The notes below the pieces were generated by a model that did not search any database, had not been told where the DNA came from, and worked only from the letters and a program-made list of their open reading frames with translations. A DNA stretch of 64,000 nt from Dyadobacter alkalitolerans DSM 23607 (GTDB lineage Bacteria > Bacteroidota > Bacteroidia > Cytophagales > Spirosomataceae), in NCBI RefSeq assembly GCF_000428845.1, contig NZ_AUAS01000005.1:1-64000 (forward strand). Reading direction: 5' to 3'. Shown in pieces: positions 25,222 through 34,665 of this stretch. Position 1 is the stretch's first letter, and each line of letters starts with the position of its first letter. The position numbers were made by a program, and so were the translations under genes.

Positions 25222-26991
25222 TTAAAAAGTTAATTGTTCGCCAGGAAGCTGATATTCTTTGAGTTTTGACTTTCGGACAAATGCGACAAGTAAGGTCAAT
25301 GAACCCACCCTGCCGACAAACATAGTTAGTATGATCACTAACCTGCCTGCATTACTTAGCTGTGTAGTGACGCCCAAACTCAGACCAGTAGTGCTGTATG
25401 CTGAGAATGTCTCAAATGCCAATGTTATCAATCGTTTATCAGGATCTGTAACTGACAGCATGAAAATAGCTGCACCTAAAAAAATCAAAGACAGCGAAAT
25501 GATACCAAGGGCTTTGGAGATGGATTCGCTTAATACCTTCCTTCCAAATACTTCGATCCTACCCTTTCCCCTGGCAAGTGTAAGAATGTTCAATGTGGCC
25601 AATGCAAATGTGGTTACCTTGATCCCTCCGCCAGTTGAACCCGGAGCAGCCCCGATCCACATAAGTAGAAAGGTTAGCATTACAGTTGGAAAAGCTAGCT
25701 CGTTCATCATGACTGTGTTGAACCCTGCTGTTCGGGGGCTAGTGCCAATAAACAAGGCTGTCACAAACTTGCCGTAATAACTTTGATGTTCAAGAAGCGT
25801 GTGATTAAATTCTAATAGGAAAACAAGGACAAACCCAAAAAGTATCAGTAAAAAGCTAGTATAAGCTATTATCTTAGAATTGAACGCAATTACACGTGCT
25901 CTGTGAACAAAGTGGCGGCCATACCTGATTTTGTCATAAAAATTTAAAGTCCACCGTTTAATGAATTCAAATGAGTTAAAGACAATCCCAAACCCCAGAC
26001 CGCCCATAACATACAGTAGAATGATCGAAAGATGCAGCTCATAATTGAAGCGGACTCCGGCATTGTTTAATCCATCAGGCAAAGTCGAAAAGCCCGCATT
26101 ACAAAAAGCGGCTACTGCGTGAAAGACGGTAAAGTAGAGTCGCTCTCCGGTACTTTCAAATTGCAATGGATCCAAGCTCAAATAAATAAGGGCACCTCCC
26201 AGTATTTCGAAAAAGAAAGTGACCAAAATGATTTTAAATAAGGTGGAAATAACCGAGCTAACTTTGTTCTCACCAATGAGCTCAGTGAACATTAATTGGT
26301 TTTTATATGAAAGACCACCCGAGAAGAAATAGCCAAAAAATCCTGTAAAGGTCATAATACCCAAGCCGCCGATCTGTACAAGTATAAGTAATACTGTCTG
26401 GCCGAAGCGTGTAAACTCCGAAGCAATATCAACAACCGAAAGTCCGGTGACACATACAGCACTTGTCGAAAGAAAAAGTGCGTCTACGAAACTAAGCTGC
26501 TGGTGATGGGTTGTTTTAGGCAGCAGCAGCAGCGCCGTGCCTATCAGGATCAAGGCTAGAAAGCTTAGTACGAAAAGTAGGGTCGGATTAAAATAAAATC
26601 TATCGAAAAAGAGCGTCTGTTTGGAAACTTCAATAACGAATACAGCGAAAATTCCCAGATACATCCATTCTGGCTTGACAAGTTCTGTACCATCCATTCC
26701 AGAGAAATGATAGCTGTCAGCTATAATAACGGCAATGAAATAAAATAAAAGTAAAGCTTCGCCAACCCTAAGGATAAACGATGATTTGCTCTTCAATGCT
26801 GTTAAGGTCTTTGCAGCCAATGCCAGCGCAAAAAATAGAAAACACCATTCCAGTATTCGGTTAGTAAGCTGCTCAATCACGGGGTCTGTGTTATAGCCCA
26901 GATGAAAAACAACAACCATCGAGCAAATAATGCTCATCGTCACTAAAAGATAATCAAGCCATTTCCGAAAATATCTTATTCTTTCATTCAT
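25222..26991 (-). CDS. TrkH/KtrB family potassium uptake protein
   Basis: 589 aa from the ATG at 26991, which overlaps the preceding stop (ATGAATGA); an earlier in-frame ATG at 27015 is less likely. An extra N-terminal region of about 130 aa with 3-4 membrane helices precedes the KtrB core, making it longer than KtrB of about 450 aa. Core filter segments are visible: LSTSAVCVTGLSVVD (first P-loop), AAFCNAGFSTLPDG (second), FIGTSPRTAGFNTV (third) and TFSAYSTTGLSLGV (fourth). Conducts K+ into the cell, normally gated by KtrA, whose gene here is only a stub. Confidence 0.92.
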   Translation of the reverse strand: MNERIRYFRKWLDYLLVTMSIICSMVVVFHLGYNTDPVIEQLTNRILEWCFLFFALALAAKTLTALKSKSSFILRVGEALLLFYFIAVIIADSYHFSGMDGTELVKPEWMYLGIFAVFVIEVSKQTLFFDRFYFNPTLLFVLSFLALILIGTALLLLPKTTHHQQLSFVDALFLSTSAVCVTGLSVVDIASEFTRFGQTVLLILVQIGGLGIMTFTGFFGYFFSGGLSYKNQLMFTELIGENKVSSVISTLFKIILVTFFFEILGGALIYLSLDPLQFESTGERLYFTVFHAVAAFCNAGFSTLPDGLNNAGVRFNYELHLSIILLYVMGGLGFGIVFNSFEFIKRWTLNFYDKIRYGRHFVHRARVIAFNSKIIAYTSFLLILFGFVLVFLLEFNHTLLEHQSYYGKFVTALFIGTSPRTAGFNTVMMNELAFPTVMLTFLLMWIGAAPGSTGGGIKVTTFALATLNILTLARGKGRIEVFGRKVLSESISKALGIISLSLIFLGAAIFMLSVTDPDKRLITLAFETFSAYSTTGLSLGVTTQLSNAGRLVIILTMFVGRVGSLTLLVAFVRKSKLKEYQLPGEQLTF

Positions 26992-28417
26992 TTGCTTTAT
27001 TCCATTCGTCTGCATTTTTAACCCCTAATTTAGAAGCATTGTAGACGGGGTCTTTACCCAACTTCTTCTGCTGCTGATAGTCTTTAAGTGCATCCAGAGC
27101 GGGCTTTCTTAAAAGCAAGATGGCAACAATGTTCAGCCAGGCCATGAGTCCTACACCAATATCCCCGATTGTCCAGGCTAGCTCAGCCGTCTTAACCGAA
27201 CCATAGAATGTGGCAGCCATGATCAGGCCGCGTAGCACCCACAGCATGATTTTGCTGTCGCCGTCTTTCAGTAAATAACTCAGATTGGTTTCTGCAATGT
27301 AGTAATAAGCCATGATGGTTGTAAATGCAAAAAATAGCAGGGCAATGGAGACAAATCCGCTTCCCAGAGCAGGGAAGTGCGCACTGATCGCCTGCTGCGT
27401 AAATTCAGATCCGATTGCCATTCCTTTTACGTTTTCTACAAGAAAGCCACCATTGGGATTGACAACATTAAACTTGCCTGTAAAGAGAATCATTAACGCA
27501 GTTGCCGTACATACAAACAATGTGTCAACATAGACTGAAAATGCCTGAACAAGTCCCTGCTTTGCGGGATGGCTAGCCTCTGCGGCAGCAGCGGCGTGAG
27601 GGGCTGTGCCTTGGCCTGCCTCATTAGAATAAATACCGCGTTTAACTCCCCAGGAAATGGCCATACCAAAAATGCCGGCAAATGCCGGTTCCATGTCAAA
27701 TGCAGAACGGATGATCAGGCGAAAAACGGTTGGGACTTGGGTGATATTGATCGCAATGATGACAAGTGCCATCAGAATGTATGCACCTGCCATAAACGGG
27801 ACGACTAGTTCTGCCACCCTGCCAATCCGCTTCACTCCGCCAAAAATGATCAGCCCGAGCAGTATTGTAATGCCAGCTCCTGTCATTTCAACCGGGATGT
27901 CAAAAGCAGTTTTTGCGCTTGTGGCGATGCTATTGCTTTGCACGCCAGGCAAGAACAATGCGGTACTCGCAATGGTAGCAATAGCGAACAATGTTGCATA
28001 CCATTTCACACCCAACCCTTTTTCAATGTAAAATGCAGGGCCTCCCCTATACTGCCCATCTTTGACCTGCTTATAAATTTGTCCAAGTGTGGCTTCCACA
28101 TAGGCCGATGCCGCGCCCAGAAATGCAATGGCCCACATCCAGAAAACGGCTCCAGGCCCTCCCATAGCAATCGCCGTTGCGACACCGGCAATGTTGCCGG
28201 TGCCTACCCTTCCTGATATGGCAATTGCGAAAGCCTGAAATGATGAGACACCTTTTTCAGATGCCTTGTTGCCAAAAAGCAGGCTGACCATATCCTTTAA
28301 AAACCTGACCTGTAAGAAGCGGGTAACGATCGAAAAATAGATCCCTGTCCCAAGGCAGAGCGCAATAAGCGCGTTGCTCCAAATGATACTATTAATTGAA
28401 TTGACGATTTGCTCCAT
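26984..28417 (-). CDS. Alanine/glycine:cation symporter (AGCS family)
   Basis: 477 aa with about 11 membrane helices. Family landmarks: VTRFLQVRFLKDM (residues 31-43), FQAFAIAISGRVGTGNIAGV (61-80), which is the AGCS signature, and GIYSNEAGQGTAPHAAAAAE (about 262-281). Imports Ala/Gly with Na+ across the inner membrane. The ktrB start overlaps its stop by 8 bp, so the two genes are co-transcribed and coupled. The gene and nhaA (28604) are divergent. Confidence 0.93.
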   Translation of the reverse strand: MEQIVNSINSIIWSNALIALCLGTGIYFSIVTRFLQVRFLKDMVSLLFGNKASEKGVSSFQAFAIAISGRVGTGNIAGVATAIAMGGPGAVFWMWAIAFLGAASAYVEATLGQIYKQVKDGQYRGGPAFYIEKGLGVKWYATLFAIATIASTALFLPGVQSNSIATSAKTAFDIPVEMTGAGITILLGLIIFGGVKRIGRVAELVVPFMAGAYILMALVIIAINITQVPTVFRLIIRSAFDMEPAFAGIFGMAISWGVKRGIYSNEAGQGTAPHAAAAAEASHPAKQGLVQAFSVYVDTLFVCTATALMILFTGKFNVVNPNGGFLVENVKGMAIGSEFTQQAISAHFPALGSGFVSIALLFFAFTTIMAYYYIAETNLSYLLKDGDSKIMLWVLRGLIMAATFYGSVKTAELAWTIGDIGVGLMAWLNIVAILLLRKPALDALKDYQQQKKLGKDPVYNASKLGVKNADEWNKANE

Positions 28418-28591
28418 GTAGAGGGTCAGAAGGGTTTGGTTAAATTCCGTTTCGTATTACACCGGTTAAATAAAGCTAAAATTTGTCAGCTAAGAATACT
28501 TTCCGCAATTACAATGTTTCACTTTGACATCAGATCGGCTATGATCTGACGATATCACCTGCATTTTGTTAATGATCTAAATGATTGTTAC

Positions 28592-28599
28592 TAGTTTTG
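28592..28599 (+). promoter_or_regulatory. Candidate -7 element at nhaA
   Basis: TAGTTTTG fits TAnnTTTG, with TTTG at 28565-28568 upstream (23-nt gap, slightly long). It ends 4 bp before the nhaA ATG, so transcription from it would begin at or near the start codon (leaderless mRNA) if it is used. Confidence 0.3.
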
Positions 28600-28603
28600 C
28601 CTC

Positions 28604-29806
28604 ATGGCAAATTTGATTAACCTTCATTCTTTCAAGAAATTCTTCCAGTCCAGTTCAACGGGCGGCATCATCTTGATTATCTGCGTTATCATTTCATTGA
28701 TCATTGCAAATTCTGGTGCAGGATCTGGATTTGAAGGGCTATTATCCACTGAAATCGGCGGAGATATCGCGGGCATTCATTTGCGATACCCAGTACTTCT
28801 TTGGATCAATGATGGCCTGATGGCCATTTTCTTCCTTTTAGTAGGCCTAGAAATTAAACGCGAAATGGTTGAAGGTGAACTGTCATCCATAAAAAAAGCC
28901 TCCTTACCTATTCTGGCGGCAATAGGTGGTGTAATGGCCCCTGCCATGATATATTTTGCTTTAAACAAAGGCACAGAGACGGCCAGTGGATGGGGTATCC
29001 CCATGGCAACAGACATTGCTTTTGCAATTGCTATTATTTCCATGCTGGGCAAACGAGCACCATCTTCTTTGAAGATCTTCCTTTCCGCATTGGCGATCGT
29101 TGACGATTTAATGGCGATTTTGGTTATTGCCATATTTTATTCAACAGACATCCACTACACCTACTTGCTGTATGCATTCGGAATTTTTATTTTCCTGCTG
29201 CTCTTAAACAAACTAAAAGTAAAAAGCCTGGCAGCCTATCTGATCCCAGGGTTGTTCATTTGGTATTTTATCCATCACTCAGGAGTACACGCTACCATTG
29301 CAGGTGTTTTGACAGCTTTTGCGCTACCTACTACCCCGGATGCCACAGAGTCCCCCCTTGAAAAGCTGGAACACATTCTGGTGAACCCTGTCAACTTTGT
29401 TATTATGCCCATTTTCGCGCTAGCCAATACCAATATCCAGTTTGAGCCTGGAATGCTGCAAGGACTAACCACTGTACTGGGCTTGGGGATTATTGCAGGA
29501 TTAGTAATAGGCAAACCACTGGGCATAACCCTTTTTTCATGGGCAGCCGTTAAGCTTGGCATTGGCAAAATGCCCAAGCATGCGAGCTGGATGCACATCA
29601 TTGGTGTGGGGATGTTAGGCGGCATAGGTTTTACTATGTCCATTTTCATTGCCCTACTCTCATTTTCTGGAAAAGAACTAATCCTGTCGGAAGCCAAATT
29701 CTCCATTTTGACAGCTTCGATTATCTCTGGGATCTTAGGGTATTTTTGGCTAAGCCAGCTTGAAAAGCGGACAAAAAAGCTCAAAACTCGCTTACCCGAA
29801 GATTAA
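28604..29806 (+). CDS. nhaA: Na+/H+ antiporter NhaA
   Basis: 400 aa, usual NhaA length, 12 membrane helices. The transport-site Asp pair is in ALAIVDDLMAIL (Asp167-Asp168, equal to E. coli 163-164). The Asp of MATDIAFAIAI (Asp137, equal to E. coli 133) is also present, as is the helix around GLEIKREMVEGEL. The N-terminus FFQSSSTGGIILIICVIISL aligns with the family start, supporting the ATG at 28604. Exchanges internal Na+ for external H+. Adjacent to potassium and alanine transporters, so this stretch handles ion balance. Confidence 0.95.
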   Translation: MANLINLHSFKKFFQSSSTGGIILIICVIISLIIANSGAGSGFEGLLSTEIGGDIAGIHLRYPVLLWINDGLMAIFFLLVGLEIKREMVEGELSSIKKASLPILAAIGGVMAPAMIYFALNKGTETASGWGIPMATDIAFAIAIISMLGKRAPSSLKIFLSALAIVDDLMAILVIAIFYSTDIHYTYLLYAFGIFIFLLLLNKLKVKSLAAYLIPGLFIWYFIHHSGVHATIAGVLTAFALPTTPDATESPLEKLEHILVNPVNFVIMPIFALANTNIQFEPGMLQGLTTVLGLGIIAGLVIGKPLGITLFSWAAVKLGIGKMPKHASWMHIIGVGMLGGIGFTMSIFIALLSFSGKELILSEAKFSILTASIISGILGYFWLSQLEKRTKKLKTRLPED

Positions 29807-29873
29807 TATTCCACGGCTTTTGATACACCGCAGATATAATTTAAATCACTTCCTATTACTAGCTATGCAAGTG

Positions 29874-30266
29874 CTATACACTTTGCAATAGATAAGCAAT
29901 CAACAGAATGCTAATGAGGAAAATGACTCCGGTTAAAACTGTAGTCAGTAAAGTTGTAGGTTTGTAACGACCGGTTTCGAGCTGCTTTTCGGTTCTGCGA
30001 TACTGCAAAAAAGCAAACAGAATGGAAAGTGTACCCAAGGCGACCAGAATAATACCAATAATGGATGAATATCCATGTGAGGGGCTGGTTACCTTTGTTT
30101 GCAGTACAAAACCAATTTGCTTTACAAATAGCGAAAACTTAACAACCACAAAGCCGAAAGCCATAATACCTATCCCGGTTCTAACCCAGGCGAGATATGT
30201 CCGTTCGTTGGCAAGGTGGTCATTAGGCTTAAATGGCGCTTGATTATTACTTTCTTCTGAGCTCAT
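29874..30266 (-). CDS. DUF202 (YidH-like) membrane protein
   Basis: 130 aa. The DUF202 signature NDHLANERTYLAWVRTGIGI (residues 17-36) is followed by three membrane helices (about 33-50, 64-84, 103-126). Function of the family is not established; members are inner-membrane proteins. Convergent with nhaA and 108 bp from the end of the RND adaptor gene, which is on the same strand. The first 16 residues (MSSEESNNQAPFKP...) are soluble. Confidence 0.88.
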   Translation of the reverse strand: MSSEESNNQAPFKPNDHLANERTYLAWVRTGIGIMAFGFVVVKFSLFVKQIGFVLQTKVTSPSHGYSSIIGIILVALGTLSILFAFLQYRRTEKQLETGRYKPTTLLTTVLTGVIFLISILLIAYLLQSV

Positions 30267-30374
30267 GTGTCTAGTGCTTTGTGAAGCATATATGATGATT
30301 GATCAATGATAAGATCCAGTAGTATCATTGCTTTGACGATTTAGAGATCCAAGTGATTTAAACTTTGTGCTTTG

Positions 30375-31475
30375 CTAGTTCAAAGCAACCTGTGTTCCAT
30401 TTTTCATATCATTTCGTGGATTGACAATGATTTGGTCGCCATCCCTGAGCGCGCCGAATACTTCTGTCATCTCATCAGACTGCATCCCTTTTCTTACTTC
30501 AACAAACTGGGTTCTTCCCTGATTGACCTTTATCACATACTGGCCTTCTGTTGATGTGACAACCGCTTCTGCTGGCACGGTAAGAGCACCCTGCGTACCT
30601 TCCGGAGTAAAGACAACTTCGGCGAACATACCAGGCTTGATTCCCCCCTTGGCATTTGCCACATCTATTTCAATAGTCTCTGAACGGAATTTTTGGTTCA
30701 TATTTCCAGAGCGGCGGCTGACCTTACCCTTGAATTGCTCGCCAGGCATTGCATTAACTGTGAAACTGACCTGCTTTCCTTGCTTTAATCCAACGCTATA
30801 AGTCTCAGGCACATCTACGACCAGCCTAAGCCGGTTTTGCTGCTGGAGCATCAGCATCGGTGCTTGCAGGCGCACTCCGGAGCCAACCAGCGCACCAGGG
30901 TGAACATTCCTTTCCGTAATGACACCATCGAATGGTGCGCGGACTGTTAGATAAGATTTGATCTTGGTAAGCGCATTAAAGTTAGCCTGCTCCCCCATCG
31001 CCGCTGCACTGTCTGCCATCATTTTCGCATTGGCACTTTCCAGGTCCAGCGCCGACACAGAGCCGCGGATGCCGGCACTGGCTTTCAGCCGTTTATAATG
31101 CTCCTGGCTAGCGACCAGCATAGCTTTTGCTTTCAGGTAATTAGAGCGGGCTGCTACCAACTGCTCTTCGGTTTCAGGAGCCTCCAAGACCATCAACACC
31201 TGCCCTTTTCGGACATTGCTACCACGGTCTACAAGCACTTTTTCAACGAACCCGTCTGCTTTAGGGTAAATGCTCACTTCCTGAAAGGCCATGAATTCCC
31301 CGGGCAGCTGAACGTGCTGGCCTACTTTCGCAGAGCTCACCGTCCCTAGCTTTACAGCTGGTTTACTCACGCTTTTTTTCTGTGTTTTGTTTTCTGCTGA
31401 CTCCGAGGACGAGCAAGCGCTGAACACGGTTAGCCCAATTGCAAGGGCAAAACAATTATATGCTATGTTTTTCAT
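30375..31475 (-). CDS. RND efflux periplasmic adaptor (membrane fusion protein)
   Basis: 366 aa from the ATG at 31475. I choose this over an upstream ATG (31589) because MKNIAYNCFALAIGLTVFSA plus Cys is a lipoprotein signal. Domains: lipoyl/hairpin start YPKADGFVEKVLVDRGSNVR, an alpha-helical hairpin (about residues 90-155), the second lipoyl half LTVRAPFDGVITERNVHPGA, then the beta-barrel and membrane-proximal domain (about 175-366). Its start overlaps the end of the pump gene by 20 bp, so expression is coupled. Links the inner-membrane pump to TolC. Confidence 0.93.
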   Translation of the reverse strand: MKNIAYNCFALAIGLTVFSACSSSESAENKTQKKSVSKPAVKLGTVSSAKVGQHVQLPGEFMAFQEVSIYPKADGFVEKVLVDRGSNVRKGQVLMVLEAPETEEQLVAARSNYLKAKAMLVASQEHYKRLKASAGIRGSVSALDLESANAKMMADSAAAMGEQANFNALTKIKSYLTVRAPFDGVITERNVHPGALVGSGVRLQAPMLMLQQQNRLRLVVDVPETYSVGLKQGKQVSFTVNAMPGEQFKGKVSRRSGNMNQKFRSETIEIDVANAKGGIKPGMFAEVVFTPEGTQGALTVPAEAVVTSTEGQYVIKVNQGRTQFVEVRKGMQSDEMTEVFGALRDGDQIIVNPRNDMKNGTQVALN

Positions 31476-34400
31476 AAGTAGTTTGGTCTGAGTGGCCATT
31501 GGCATGCAAATCTGATGGAGTGGGTAGCGCGTTTTCAAGGGGTAAAAGGGATGGATCTTTATAAGCTGTTTTATTTTGCAAAAACACATATACCTGGGGT
31601 ACGATGTAAAGGGCTGCCAGGGTTGAAGCGATTAATCCGCCAATCACTGCACGGCCAAGCGGGGCAACCTGCTCACCAGCTTCACCGGTACCCAATGCCA
31701 TCGGCACCATACCCGCCACCATCGCAAAGCTGGTCATCAATACTGGCCTTAAACGCACACCCGCACTTTCCAATGCAGCCCGGCCTACATCGCGGTACTC
31801 CCAGCGCAGCCGCTCGGCATTGGTTACGATCAGGATCGCATTGGCCACCGAAATACCCGTTGACATAATAATACCCATGTAAGATTGCAGGTTCAGCGTG
31901 CTGCCCGTCAATAGCAGGAAGGCAATTGCGCCCACGATCACGGCAGGCACCGTTGAAAGGATCACCAGCGATAACTTAAATGATTGGTAGTTAGCAGCCA
32001 AAAGCAAGAAGATAACCACGATTGCAATGCCCAATCCAAGCTGCAAACTGTCCAGGGTCTCGGTCAAAAGCGATGACATTCCCTTTACTTCTGTTACCAG
32101 GCCCTTCGGAGCCGCTCCTAGTCCGGCAATTACTTTCTCAACCGACCGGGTGGCACTACCCAAATCCTGATGATGGATATTGGCTGAAACCGTTACGAAG
32201 CGCCGTGGCCCGATCCTTGCGTATTCCCCTGGAAGGGTATCCACTGAGAAGGTAGCCACATCGGCCAGTACGGGCCTTGGCTGGCCTGCTACAAGGGGGA
32301 TTTCCTGCAACTGGGCCATATTACGCATGGCAAATTCAGGGATTTGCACCTGAACCTGGTATGTATAAGCTGCCTTTTGATCGAGCCACTGGTTTTTCTC
32401 GGTGTAGCGGCTCGATGATGTTGAAGCGGTGATCGAGCGCGCGGTTTGCTGTAAGCTCAGTCCCATTGTTGCCAGTTTCTGTCGGTCGAGCTTAATGTTG
32501 ATAACCGGGAATTTAAGCGGTTGAATAATACGTACATCCCGCAGATGATCCTGCTCAGACAACCCCTTTACTAACTTATTTGCATAGCCTTCAATTTCTT
32601 TCATATCCCTTCCGGCAACCTGCACTTCGATGGGCGTGAAAGCGCCGCCGCTCATCAGCTTCTCAGTCAGATCAGCGGGTTCGAATGATAAAGTAATCTC
32701 TGGCATCTGCTGGGCTGCGGCCATGCGGATCCTTTCTTTCAGATCCTGCATATTGGTCTTGTATTCGGGGTCAAGGCCCACCTTAATAACTGCATCATTA
32801 GGGCCGCTGGTGCTTACATATAAATTCGTGGTCGCGTAGTTGGTTGGGACAACGCCGACATAGGCTGATGAAATCGCCAGATGATCATCTGAGGCTTGAT
32901 CGACCAAAGCCAATAGCTCACTTACTTTCTCCTCAGTCCGTTCAAGCCTAGTCCCATCGGGTGTTTTCATGCGGATCACCATTTGGCCGGAATTCAGCTG
33001 CGGTAGCATGTCTTTTCCAATCCAGACGAATCCTGCTGCCGCCAACGCAAAAACGACAACGAGATAAGCTCCAACAACGAGTTTGTTGCTTTTCGCAAAA
33101 CGCTCGTTTTGTCGCATGAAGCTGCCTTTTACCCTGTCAAAGAAGGTTATCTTAGGCTCGGCACCAGCGGGTTTCTCATGCACATGCTCTTTCAGCATCC
33201 AGTTTGCAAGGATCGGCACCAGGCTTTGGGCAAGGAAATAGGACACCGTCATGGCAAAACCAATGGACAGCGACAGCGGCAAGAACATAGCCCTGGGCAC
33301 GCCCGACATAATAAATGAAGGAGCAAAAACGGCAATAATACAAAGCAGGATCAGCAGCAGTGGCAGCGCGACTTCCTTACAGGCATCGTAAATAGCCTGC
33401 TTCTGAGGCTTGCCCATTTCAATGTGCTGGTGAATGTTTTCAATGGTCACGGTGGCCTGATCTACCAACACGCCTATGGCTAGTGCCAAGCCCGACAACG
33501 TCATGATGTTGATCGTTTGACCTGCAAGGCTTAGCATTAGCACGGCGGCGACGATAGAGACAGGGATCGTAATGATGACAATCAGTGAAGAGCGCCAGTC
33601 GCCCAGAAATAGCAGCACCATCAGGCCGGTAAGGATAGCTCCTAGCCCTCCCTCAAAAAGCAGGCTCTTTACTGAATTGATTACAAAAACAGATTGGTCA
33701 AATTCGTAGTTGACTTCAATGTCATCGGGCAGCAGACTGCGCATTTCGGGAAGCCTGGCTTTTAATGCTGTTACCACATCCCAAGTGGATGCATCTGCCG
33801 TTTTCACAACAGGTATGTAAGACGAGCGGCTGCCATTGACCAGCGCATATCCGGCTGTCACATCCGATGCATCGGCCACATTTCCCAAATCACGAAGGAA
33901 CACGGTCCGGTGCCCGTCTGTGGTGACGGGGATCTGGCCGAAGTCTGACACCTGATCTTCCAGCGAGTTCAGTGTGGTGATATAAGAAGTATTTCCTATC
34001 CGGATGTTTCCAGAAGGGGTCATAGCATTGTTTGCAGCAAGGGCTTCCACAACTTCATCAGGCGAAATGTTCAGGCTGCGGATTTTCTGCGGGTCAAGAT
34101 TGATAACGATCGTGCGAGAGTTGGTACCGATCGGTGGCGGCGCAGTAAGTCCGGGAACAGTTGAAAATAGTGGCCTGATCCGGGTAACGGCAAGTTCATG
34201 GATTTCTTTAAGTGATCTTGTTTTGCTGCTGAATACCAAATCACCAATCGGAACTGACGATGCATCGTAACGCACTACCTGTGGGGGCAACGCGCCGGGT
34301 GGAAAGAACTTCATGGCCCGGTTGACCTGGATGGCGACTTCGGCTGCGGCCTGGGCCATATCACTTCCTTCATAGAAGGCTAACTTTACAACAGTAAGCC

Positions 34401-34653
34401 CCTGCACACTTTTACTTGAAATTTCTTTGATACCGCCAATGTACAGGAACTGGTCCTGCATGCGGGTAGCAAAGAAGCCTTCCATCTGAGCAGGAGACAT
34501 ACCCCCATATGGCTCGATCACATAAATAACAGGTGAATTGAGCCGTGGAAAAATATCAATTGGTATGCGGCTGGCCGACATGACCGAGAAAACAAGAAGC
34601 CCTGCAATGAGTACCATGACTGATATAGGGCGCTTTAATGAGGCTGATAGCAT
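31456..34653 (-). CDS. RND multidrug efflux transporter permease
   Basis: 1065 aa with the RND layout: TM1 at residues 11-27 (ISVMVLIAGLLVFSVMSASR), first periplasmic porter domain, TM2-6 (about 340-500), TM7 near 535, second porter domain, TM8-12 (about 860-1030). The TM4 motif reads GLALAIGVLVDQATVTIENI: where HAE-type pumps have a proton-relay Asp-Asp pair, this has Asp-Gln. Middle gene of a TolC-pump-adaptor operon, 12 bp after the TolC stop. Substrate (drug or other) cannot be assigned. Confidence 0.93.
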   Translation of the reverse strand: MLSASLKRPISVMVLIAGLLVFSVMSASRIPIDIFPRLNSPVIYVIEPYGGMSPAQMEGFFATRMQDQFLYIGGIKEISSKSVQGLTVVKLAFYEGSDMAQAAAEVAIQVNRAMKFFPPGALPPQVVRYDASSVPIGDLVFSSKTRSLKEIHELAVTRIRPLFSTVPGLTAPPPIGTNSRTIVINLDPQKIRSLNISPDEVVEALAANNAMTPSGNIRIGNTSYITTLNSLEDQVSDFGQIPVTTDGHRTVFLRDLGNVADASDVTAGYALVNGSRSSYIPVVKTADASTWDVVTALKARLPEMRSLLPDDIEVNYEFDQSVFVINSVKSLLFEGGLGAILTGLMVLLFLGDWRSSLIVIITIPVSIVAAVLMLSLAGQTINIMTLSGLALAIGVLVDQATVTIENIHQHIEMGKPQKQAIYDACKEVALPLLLILLCIIAVFAPSFIMSGVPRAMFLPLSLSIGFAMTVSYFLAQSLVPILANWMLKEHVHEKPAGAEPKITFFDRVKGSFMRQNERFAKSNKLVVGAYLVVVFALAAAGFVWIGKDMLPQLNSGQMVIRMKTPDGTRLERTEEKVSELLALVDQASDDHLAISSAYVGVVPTNYATTNLYVSTSGPNDAVIKVGLDPEYKTNMQDLKERIRMAAAQQMPEITLSFEPADLTEKLMSGGAFTPIEVQVAGRDMKEIEGYANKLVKGLSEQDHLRDVRIIQPLKFPVINIKLDRQKLATMGLSLQQTARSITASTSSSRYTEKNQWLDQKAAYTYQVQVQIPEFAMRNMAQLQEIPLVAGQPRPVLADVATFSVDTLPGEYARIGPRRFVTVSANIHHQDLGSATRSVEKVIAGLGAAPKGLVTEVKGMSSLLTETLDSLQLGLGIAIVVIFLLLAANYQSFKLSLVILSTVPAVIVGAIAFLLLTGSTLNLQSYMGIIMSTGISVANAILIVTNAERLRWEYRDVGRAALESAGVRLRPVLMTSFAMVAGMVPMALGTGEAGEQVAPLGRAVIGGLIASTLAALYIVPQVYVFLQNKTAYKDPSLLPLENALPTPSDLHANGHSDQTTYEKHSI

Positions 34654-34665
34654 ATTTAAACAGGG

